NCBI GenBank assembly: GCA_025923055.1
Contig: JAICGP010000003.1
Coordinates: 1-38,958, forward strand
Origin: Thermoleophilia bacterium
GTDB lineage: Bacteria; Actinomycetota; Thermoleophilia; Gaiellales; Gaiellaceae
Length of the DNA stretch: 38,958 nt
Reading direction: 5' to 3'
The notes under the pieces were generated by a model. That model was not told the DNA's origin, did no database searches, and was given only the letters and a program-made list of their open reading frames with translations. The position numbers were made by a program, and so were the translations under genes. Shown here piece by piece: positions 1 through 5,718 of the stretch (positions are counted from its first letter, which is position 1; each line of letters opens with the position of its first letter).

Positions 1-93
1 GATCGTAGTGCCGTCCGCAGGCGTCGCAACGGCGCCCGTGCAGAGACCGGCCGCCGTGGCGGTCACGGTCAGCAGCCGCTTCGATCCGGGCAC
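1..93 (-). CDS. Secreted or exported protein, N-terminal fragment (runs off the window)
   Basis: The minus strand has an open frame from a GTG at 93 to the window edge with no stop, so only about 31 residues are visible. A GGAGG lies at 101-105, seven bases before the GTG, which is ideal ribosome-binding spacing and is the main reason for calling this a gene. The visible residues begin with a short basic stretch (PGSKR), then a moderately hydrophobic alanine-rich run ending near ATPADG, which resembles a Sec signal peptide. Nothing identifies the mature protein. The gene is transcribed in the same direction as the USP gene next to it, with about 70 bases between. Confidence 0.5.
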   Translation of the reverse strand, partial: MPGSKRLLTVTATAAGLCTGAVATPADGTTI

Positions 94-162
94 GCCGTCG
101 CCTCCGGGCCATAGATACACCCGCAGGCGGCGACGGGCAAGTGTGGGACGCTCGAGGACGGG

Positions 163-612
163 CTACCCGGCCGCCCCGGCCGGGACGCCGGAGCCGCGCA
201 CGACGAGCACGGGCCTGCGGGCGTGGGTCATGACGCCGTGGGAGACGCTGCCGAGCAGGGCCGAGGCGACCGCGCCGCGGCCGCGGGAGCCGACGACGAC
301 GAGATCGGCGTCCTTCGCCTCGGCGAGCTGGACGATCGTGTCGACCGTCTCGCCGGAGATGCGCTCGAGCGCGTATGTGACGCCGGCCTCCTCGGCTGCG
401 GCAGCCGCCTCCTCGAGCGCCGTCTCCGTCTCGTCGATCTCCTCGCGATGCGGGACCCCCGGGGCGGGCCCGATCCGCGTGGCTATGTACTCGGCGGGCG
501 TGACGTGGACGAAGGTGACGTCCGCGCCCTGCTCCTTGGCGAGCTCGAGGCCCACCTCGACGGCCTCACCTGCAGAGGGGGAGCCGTCCGTGGCGATGAC
601 GATGGACTTCAT
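163..612 (-). CDS. Universal stress protein, single UspA domain
   Basis: A 149-residue single-domain UspA-family protein, the usual length for the family. It opens with the typical first strand [16 protein letters not shown] and ends with the nucleotide-binding signature G-2X-G-9X-GS seen as GSRGRG followed by LLGSVS, so it belongs to the ATP-binding class. I chose the ATG at 612 over an upstream in-frame codon at 666 because AAAGGAGGAAG lies just before it. Such proteins bind ATP in the cytoplasm and support survival under oxygen limitation, starvation or nitric oxide in actinobacteria. It is divergent from the sensor kinase at 718, so one 105-base region holds both promoters. It is one of four USPs in the first 9.3 kb. 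Confidence 0.93.
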   Translation of the reverse strand: MKSIVIATDGSPSAGEAVEVGLELAKEQGADVTFVHVTPAEYIATRIGPAPGVPHREEIDETETALEEAAAAAEEAGVTYALERISGETVDTIVQLAEAKDADLVVVGSRGRGAVASALLGSVSHGVMTHARRPVLVVRGSGVPAGAAG

Positions 613-705
613 TGACTTCCTCCTTTCGGCTACCTGCACCCTAAGGCCGCCCGCCCCAGGCCCCATCCGGGAAAGCGCTGCTTCGAGGACCGTGATTCAC
701 CGCAT

Positions 706-711
706 TAGACT
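706..711 (+). promoter_or_regulatory. Probable -10 box of the sensor kinase gene
   Basis: TAGACT (TAnnnT) ends six bases before the ATG at 718, and there is no Shine-Dalgarno sequence in between. This places the transcription start at or within a base of the start codon, so the mRNA is probably leaderless. No good -35 hexamer is visible. The same arrangement recurs at four other genes in the window. Confidence 0.4.
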
Positions 712-717
712 CGGCGC

Positions 718-2349
718 ATGGCGGACGGCCGCCCCCGCTTGCGAGAGCTCGTCGAGACGGGGATCGCGCTCAGCTCGGAGCTGTCCCTCGACTCCCTTCT
801 CCAGCGTCTCGTCGAGGCGGCCGCGCAGCTCACCGGCGCCCGGTACGCCGCGCTCGGCGTCATCGACCCGGCCGGGAGGGAGCTCGAGCGCTTCGTCACG
901 ACGGGTATCGACGAGGAGACGCGCGCTGCGATCGGCGACCTTCCGCGGGGCCGCGGCATCCTCGGGGTCCTCATCAGCGAGGCGACTCCGCTGCGCCTCC
1001 ACCACATCGCCGACGACCCGCGCTCGGTCGGCTTTCCTCCCAACCATCCGCCCATGGGCACGTTCCTGGGAGTCCCCGTCCTGCTCCGCGGGACCGCCTA
1101 CGGGAACCTCTACCTCACGGAGAAGGAGGGCGGCGTGGACTTCACGGACGAGGACGAGGAGCTCGTGGCCATGCTCGCCTCCCAGGCGGCCGTGGCTATC
1201 GAGAACGCCCGCCTCTACGAGTCCACCAACCGTTGGTCGCAGCAGCTCCAGGCGCTGCTCGAGGTCGGTAACGCGCTCGCCGAGGAGGTCGACCTCCCGA
1301 GGCTGCTCGACCTCATCGCGAGCCGTCTCCGGGAGCTCGTCCGCGCCCGCCTCGTCGTCGTCTGGCTACCCGCGGACGGCGGGCTCGAAGCGAGGGCGGT
1401 CTCCGGCGCCGAGGCGCACGACGTCATCGGGCTCCGGGTCGGCGTCGCCGACTCGAAAGCCGGTCTCGTCTTCAGGGAGGGACGGAGCTCGCGCGTCGAC
1501 TCGGCGCTCGACGACCCCGAGATGGACCACGAGGTCGCCAGGCGGCTCGGACTCCGGGCGGTGCTCTTCGTTCCGCTCCTGACGGGCGGGCGGACGCTCG
1601 GCGTCCTCTCCGTGATCGACAAGCAGGCCGGCGACCCCCGCTTCAGCGACGACGACCTCCGCCTCGCAGAGATCTTCGCCTACCGCGCCGCCGTGGCGCT
1701 CGATCTCTCGACCAGAGTCGCCCGCGACGCGCTCCGCCGCGTCGTCGAGGGACAGGAGCTCGAGCGGCGGCGGCTCGCGCGTGAGCTCCACGACGAGACC
1801 GGCCAGGCCCTCACCTCCATCATCCTCGGCCTCAAGTCGCTGGAGACTGCTAGAGGCGAGGAGGAGGTTCGCAGCGCAGTCGCGGAGCTGAGGGAGCTGG
1901 TCGTCGCGACGCTCGAGGACGTGCGCCGCCTCGCCGTCGAGCTGCGCCCCAAGGCGCTCGACGACTTCGGCCTCGAGGCGGCCCTGCAGCGTCTCACCGG
2001 GAGCTTCGCGGAGCAGACCGGGATCGCCGTCGACCTCGAGTCCCGGCTGCCCCGCCGGCTTCCGAGCGACCTGGAGACCGTGCTGTACCGGATCGTCCAG
2101 GAGGCGCTCACGAACGTCGTCAAGCATGCGCGCGCCGAGCGCGTCTCGGTCGTCCTGCAGAGCCGCGACGGTAGGGTGACGGCCGTGATCGAGGACGACG
2201 GGCGCGGCTTCGAGCCCGATCAGGTGCGCGAGGAGGGGCTGGGGCTGCTCGGCATGCGGGAGCGCCTCTCGCTCGTCGACGGGACCCTCCTCGTCGAGTC
2301 GCGCCGCGGTGCGGGCACGACACTCGTCGCCGAGGTGCCGCTCGGGTGA
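718..2349 (+). CDS. GAF-GAF sensor histidine kinase, DosS/DevS-like
   Basis: A 543-residue soluble kinase with no membrane segment. GAF-A (about 20-165) contains GIDEET, then VGFPPNHPPMGTFLGVPV. This matches, from memory, the stretch of mycobacterial DosS that carries the proximal haem ligand His149; the equivalent here is His110. GAF-B follows at about 185-335. The HisKA_3 dimerisation helix has phospho-acceptor His358 in RELHDETGQAL, and the HATPase domain has its N-box Asn466 in EALTNVVKHA and a G-box in DDGRGF. The stop overlaps the GTG of the response regulator, so the pair is translationally coupled. Inference: it senses O2, NO, CO or redox state and phosphorylates the regulator. The haem ligand is conserved in sequence, but haem binding itself is not shown. 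Confidence 0.92.
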   Translation: MADGRPRLRELVETGIALSSELSLDSLLQRLVEAAAQLTGARYAALGVIDPAGRELERFVTTGIDEETRAAIGDLPRGRGILGVLISEATPLRLHHIADDPRSVGFPPNHPPMGTFLGVPVLLRGTAYGNLYLTEKEGGVDFTDEDEELVAMLASQAAVAIENARLYESTNRWSQQLQALLEVGNALAEEVDLPRLLDLIASRLRELVRARLVVVWLPADGGLEARAVSGAEAHDVIGLRVGVADSKAGLVFREGRSSRVDSALDDPEMDHEVARRLGLRAVLFVPLLTGGRTLGVLSVIDKQAGDPRFSDDDLRLAEIFAYRAAVALDLSTRVARDALRRVVEGQELERRRLARELHDETGQALTSIILGLKSLETARGEEEVRSAVAELRELVVATLEDVRRLAVELRPKALDDFGLEAALQRLTGSFAEQTGIAVDLESRLPRRLPSDLETVLYRIVQEALTNVVKHARAERVSVVLQSRDGRVTAVIEDDGRGFEPDQVREEGLGLLGMRERLSLVDGTLLVESRRGAGTTLVAEVPLG

Positions 2350-2984
2350 GCGTCCGCGTCCTCATCGTCGACGACCACGCGGTCGTCCGCTCGGGCCTCA
2401 GGCTGCTGCTCGAGGCGGAGGTGGACGTCGAGGTCGTCGGCGAGGCCGGCGACGCTCGCGAGGCGGTGTTCGAGACCCGGTCGACGAAGCCGGACATCGT
2501 CCTGCTCGACGTCACCATGCCCGGGAAGAGCGGCATCGAGGCGATTCCCGACCTGCTCAAGGAGGCTCCGGAGGCGAAGATCCTCGTCCTCTCGATGCAG
2601 GACGACCCGAGCTACGTCCGTGAAGCCTTCGGCGTCGGAGCCGCCGGGTACGTGCTCAAGGAGGCGGCCGACGCCGAGGTGATCGACGCCGTGCGCCACG
2701 TCTCGGCGGGCGAGCGCTACGTCCATCCGGCGCTCGGCGCCCGGCTCGCCGCCGCCGACGCCCAGGCCGCGCGGGCCGCCGAGGAGGATCCGCTCTCGGA
2801 GCGCGAGCGCGAGGTACTCCGCCTCCTGGCCCTCGGACACACGAACCAGGAGATCGCGAAGATGCTCTACATCTCGGTGCGCACCGCCGAGACGCACCGG
2901 GCGCACATCATGCAGAAGCTCCGCCTGACGAGCCGGGCCGAGCTCGTGCGCTACGCCCTCGGCGCAGGGTTGCTCGCGGAGTAG
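2346..2984 (+). CDS. NarL/FixJ-family response regulator
   Basis: A 212-residue receiver plus LuxR-type helix-turn-helix protein. The receiver shows the acidic pair in IVDDH, phospho-acceptor Asp55 in LLDVTMPG, and the conserved Lys105 in GYVLKEA. The DNA-binding domain (about 148-208) has LSEREREVLRLLALGHTNQEIA and the recognition helix ending HIMQKLRL. The GTG start lies inside GTGA, overlapping the kinase stop by four bases. It is the obvious partner of the kinase and probably controls nearby USP genes, by analogy with DosR. Outside the general NarL fold it does not look especially close to mycobacterial DosR. Its last 34 bases overlap the 3' end of the convergent oxidoreductase gene. Confidence 0.93.
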   Translation: MSVRVLIVDDHAVVRSGLRLLLEAEVDVEVVGEAGDAREAVFETRSTKPDIVLLDVTMPGKSGIEAIPDLLKEAPEAKILVLSMQDDPSYVREAFGVGAAGYVLKEAADAEVIDAVRHVSAGERYVHPALGARLAAADAQAARAAEEDPLSEREREVLRLLALGHTNQEIAKMLYISVRTAETHRAHIMQKLRLTSRAELVRYALGAGLLAE

Positions 2985-4102
2985 CCCAGCCCCGCGTGCT
3001 CGGCCAGGTACGGGCCGAGGTAGCGCGCGGCGATCTTGCCGGCCGGCCACCAGAGCGGCTCCTCGGCCGCCTCCGACGTGCCGCCGCGTCCCCCGCCGAT
3101 CTCGGCGCGCAGGTAGGTCGGCCCTCCGTCGGTGAGCACGAGCCCGCGGAGCACGGGCCTGAACGGCGTCGGGTCGATCTCGGCGCCGGCCTCGGCTGCG
3201 ATCGCCTCGGCGACGGCATCGGCCTGCTGGGCCGCGAGTCCGCCCTGCTTGACGCCGAAGCTCGTGATGTCGCCGGCGGCGTAGACGCCGTCGAGGCCGA
3301 TGACGCGGCCGTGCTCGTCGACGCGCACGAAGCCGTCGCCGTCCTGCGGCACGCCGGAGACGAACTCGCCGGCCAGCCTGGGTAGGGCGACGGCGCGGTC
3401 GGCCGGGACCGGGGCGCCGGGCACGACGGTGAGGGCGTTCTGCTCGAACGCGTCGGGGTACGTTCGGAGCCGGACCGCGACGCCCTTCCGGGCCAGGAGC
3501 TCCGCGACCTTGGCGCTCGCCTCGTTGCCGAAGACGGCGAGCGGGGTCTCCTCGGGGGTCACGAGAGTGAGAGCGCTCGACGTCTCCTGGAGCCGCGCGG
3601 CGGTCATGAGGGCGAGCTCGTAGAGGGGCAGCGCCCACGTTACGCCGCCGGGGACGGCGAAGGCGAGCGCGCTGACGCGGCCGCTCTCCGCCTCCGCGAG
3701 CAGCGTCTCGTACGCGTGCACGTCCTCGGGGCCGCGAAACGTGAGGGCGCCCGGGACCGCGACGCGAGGGGCGGCGCCGAGGGCGAGCACGAGCGCGTCG
3801 TAGCGGATCGGAACGTCGCGGTTCGTGCGGATCTCGCGCTTCTCGGCGTCCACCGACCGGAGGGATCCGAGGCGGTGGCGCGCACCGCATCCCGCCGCGA
3901 GGCGCTCGAGGTCGAATCGCTGCACCTCCCCGCGTGCGAACGGCTCGGCGACGGCGAGCGGCCGGTATACGAACTCGCGGCTCGGGGCGAGAATCTCGAC
4001 GTCCACGAGCTCGCCGGCGAGCCGGCGGAGCGCGACGGCCGTCTCGAGCGCGGCGACGCCGCCTCCCGCAACGACCACTCTCGAGGACCCCGTCTGCGTC
4101 AT
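2951..4102 (-). CDS. FAD-dependent pyridine nucleotide-disulphide-type oxidoreductase (NDH-2/SQR superfamily)
   Basis: A 383-residue two-dinucleotide-binding-domain flavoprotein. The FAD-binding Rossmann motif is at the N-terminus (VVVAGGGVAALETAVALRRL), the second nucleotide domain starts near FAVPGGVTWALPLYELA, and the FAD pyrophosphate motif near the C-terminus is GVYAAGDIT. The architecture is that of NADH:quinone and sulphide:quinone reductases. Only one cysteine is visible (in AAGCGAR), so the redox cysteines needed for sulphide oxidation are missing and SQR activity is unlikely. The ATG at 4102 is preferred to an upstream GTG/ATG because the Rossmann strand follows it directly. It is divergent from the USP at 4234. 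The substrate is unknown; a quinone or electron-carrier role is inference. Confidence 0.85.
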   Translation of the reverse strand: MTQTGSSRVVVAGGGVAALETAVALRRLAGELVDVEILAPSREFVYRPLAVAEPFARGEVQRFDLERLAAGCGARHRLGSLRSVDAEKREIRTNRDVPIRYDALVLALGAAPRVAVPGALTFRGPEDVHAYETLLAEAESGRVSALAFAVPGGVTWALPLYELALMTAARLQETSSALTLVTPEETPLAVFGNEASAKVAELLARKGVAVRLRTYPDAFEQNALTVVPGAPVPADRAVALPRLAGEFVSGVPQDGDGFVRVDEHGRVIGLDGVYAAGDITSFGVKQGGLAAQQADAVAEAIAAEAGAEIDPTPFRPVLRGLVLTDGGPTYLRAEIGGGRGGTSEAAEEPLWWPAGKIAARYLGPYLAEHAGLGYSASNPAPRA

Positions 4103-4159
4103 GGAGACGAGTGTGCTCGCCCCGCGCGGGCCCGGCATCCGACGCCGCGCTGAACCGAA

Positions 4160-4176
4160 GTGCGGGAAATCCGCAC
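4160..4176. promoter_or_regulatory. Inverted repeat in the oxidoreductase/USP divergent promoter
   Basis: GTGCGG, five bases (GAAAT), CCGCAC: a perfect 6-bp inverted repeat roughly midway between the oxidoreductase start (4102) and the USP start (4234). It is a plausible dimeric regulator site, possibly for the NarL-type regulator. That is inference from position and symmetry only. Confidence 0.35.
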
Positions 4177-4233
4177 ACGGACCGGGCAGAGCCCCGGATG
4201 CGGCCGTCGGCGGCGTGCGGGCAGAGTGTCGGC

Positions 4234-4671
4234 ATGAAGTCCGTTCTCATCGCCACAGACGGCTCCGCCGGTGCGGCAGCCGCGGTCGGCGCGGGCCTCG
4301 AGCTCGCTCGCGACGGCGGCGGCACGGCGACCGTCGTCTACGTGCGCGAGCCGATCGGCGTCCTCGGCGAGCCCTTCTACCAGCGCAAGCTGAGCGAGCA
4401 GCTGGCCGCGGCCGATGCTGCGTTCGCCGCCGCCCGCGCGCAGGCCGAGAAGGCCGGGGTCGCCGTCGAGACCGAAGTCGTCGAGGGCGATGCCGCCGAG
4501 GCGATCGCCGACCTCGCGCACACGCGCGGCGTCGACATCGTCGTGGTCGGCTCCCGCGGACTCGGCGCAGTCTCGGGGGCTCTCCTCGGCAGCGTCTCGT
4601 CGGCCGTCGTCCGCCGGGCCGACCGCCCGGTGCTCGTCGTCAAGGACGCGGGCGAGCCGAGTGGCGCCTAG
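4234..4671 (+). CDS. Universal stress protein, single UspA domain
   Basis: A 145-residue UspA protein with first strand KSVLIATDGSAGAAAA and the ATP-class signature GSRGLG then LLGSVS. It resembles the USP at 163-612 closely at both ends. It starts at the ATG at 4234 and reads in the opposite direction from the flavoprotein gene, sharing its upstream region. The 3' end overlaps the GTG of the next gene by 11 bases, so the USP and the two small unknown genes after it form one translationally coupled unit. Confidence 0.93.
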   Translation: MKSVLIATDGSAGAAAAVGAGLELARDGGGTATVVYVREPIGVLGEPFYQRKLSEQLAAADAAFAAARAQAEKAGVAVETEVVEGDAAEAIADLAHTRGVDIVVVGSRGLGAVSGALLGSVSSAVVRRADRPVLVVKDAGEPSGA

Positions 4672-4978
4672 GCGCTCCTACGCGGTCGTCTGGCGGGGTC
4701 CGGACGGGATCGCCCAGCCGGGTCGGATCGCGATCGCCGACTCCGCGGTGCGCTTCGAGGGCGGCCGCGGACGGTTGTCGACCCTGACCCTTCCCTACGC
4801 CGACCTCGCCTCCGTCCGTCCGGCGCGGCCGGCGGAGCGTCTCGGCGGACGGCCGACCCTCGTCCTCGAGCGCCGCGGCGGCCGCCCACACGTGCGCCTC
4901 GCCGCGGTGGGCGGCACGGGGACGCTCGCCGAGCTCTTCGACCGGCTCGGCTCCCTCCTCCCGGTGGGGAGCGCGTGA
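4661..4978 (+). CDS. Small hypothetical protein, possibly PH/GRAM-like
   Basis: A 105-residue protein of unrecognised family. The start is a GTG at 4661 lying 11 bases inside the USP gene, and the stop overlaps the next GTG in GTGA, so it is sandwiched between two coupled genes. The sequence alternates strand-like segments (SYAVVWRGPD, GRIAIADSAVRFEG, LTLPYADLASVRP, PTLVLERRGG) and ends with a helix (TLAELFDRLGSLL). That pattern of many strands capped by one helix resembles a PH or GRAM-type fold, but this is a guess from the pattern of residues. It has no cysteine pairs, signal peptide or membrane segment. Confidence 0.7.
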   Translation: MAPRRSYAVVWRGPDGIAQPGRIAIADSAVRFEGGRGRLSTLTLPYADLASVRPARPAERLGGRPTLVLERRGGRPHVRLAAVGGTGTLAELFDRLGSLLPVGSA

Positions 4979-5271
4979 GCCGCCTCGTCGTCGTCGCTCC
5001 GCTGCGTCCGGGTACGCGCGGCCGCGTGGAGGAGCTCCTGCGTTCCGGTCCTCCCTTCGAGCTCGAGCAGACCGAGTTCGACCGCCATCACGTCTACCTC
5101 ACCGACGAGGAGGCCGTATTCGTCTTCGAGGGCGCTGCCGAGACGGCGACGCTGCGCCTGCCCGCGGAGAGCCTCGAGGTCCTCGAAGCCGCGGCCGCGT
5201 GGCGGGACTGCCTCGCCGGTCGGCCGCGGGTGGCCGCCTCGGCGTTCGCCTGGGAGCGCCGCCCCGGCTAG
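4975..5271 (+). CDS. Hypothetical protein, SGPPF/FDRHHVYL family, copy 1
   Basis: A 98-residue protein starting at the GTG inside GTGA shared with the previous stop. It begins with a strand VVVAPLRPGTRG, a helix RVEELLRSGPPFEL, then the striking motif FDRHHVYLTDEEAVFVFEGA. The convergent gene at 5287-5604 encodes a clear paralogue, which shows this is a genuine family. A strand-helix-strand start followed by a helix and a final tryptophan-bearing segment resembles the small ferredoxin-like (dimeric alpha-beta barrel) fold. The His-His pair could bind metal or haem. Both points are inference. It is the last gene of the USP-led unit. Confidence 0.8.
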   Translation: MSRLVVVAPLRPGTRGRVEELLRSGPPFELEQTEFDRHHVYLTDEEAVFVFEGAAETATLRLPAESLEVLEAAAAWRDCLAGRPRVAASAFAWERRPG

Positions 5272-5286
5272 GAGATCCTCGCCGGG

Positions 5287-5604
5287 CTACTCGCCCCAGG
5301 TCTCAGGCCAGTCGTCGCCTCGCTCCCAGGAGTACGCCTCCCGGGCTACCCGCGGGAGCCCCTCGAGCAGCGGCTCCCAGTGGCGCAGAGCGCCCAGCTC
5401 GCGCGCGTTCGTGACGACCGACTTGAGGAGCTCGTCGAGCCGTCCTCCCTCGAAGACGAAGACGACCTGATCCTCCGACAGGTAGACGTGGTGACGATCG
5501 AAGCCGACCTCGCGAGGGTCGAACGGCGGCCCCGAGCTGACGAGCTCGGCGGCCTCGTCGCGGGCCCCGGGCTTGAGCTGTGCGACTACGGCTACGCGTT
5601 GCAC
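5287..5604 (-). CDS. Hypothetical protein, SGPPF/FDRHHVYL family, copy 2
   Basis: A 105-residue paralogue of the preceding convergent gene, sharing VVAxLxPG, a helix ending SSGPPFDP, then FDRHHVYLSEDQVVFVFEGG and a C-terminal LPRVAREAYSWERG. The start is the GTG at 5604, because CTCCTTT on the plus strand at 5611-5617 reads AAAGGAG on the coding strand six bases upstream; the upstream in-frame codon at 5664 has no such site. Only 15 bases separate the stops of the two copies. It lies downstream of the acyltransferase/ligase gene on the same strand but has its own ribosome-binding site, about 115 bases after that gene's stop. Confidence 0.82.
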   Translation of the reverse strand: MQRVAVVAQLKPGARDEAAELVSSGPPFDPREVGFDRHHVYLSEDQVVFVFEGGRLDELLKSVVTNARELGALRHWEPLLEGLPRVAREAYSWERGDDWPETWGE

Positions 5605-5718
5605 GGCGTGCTCCTTTCGTCGTTCTCCGAACGTCATGCTCGCCGAGGTCCGGCCGGGCGTCATCGGGAGCGCCGCCGATCGACCCTGCGGCGAATTACG
5701 CAGCCTCTGCGGCGGGCG

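Noticed and set aside
2951-4102. Sulphide:quinone oxidoreductase
   Set aside because: The fold fits but only one cysteine is present, while the reaction needs a cysteine pair.
2220-4325. A 700-codon minus-strand frame across the kinase, regulator and flavoprotein genes
   Set aside because: Low-complexity Arg-rich translation antisense or out of frame to clear families; kept only as a GC artefact.
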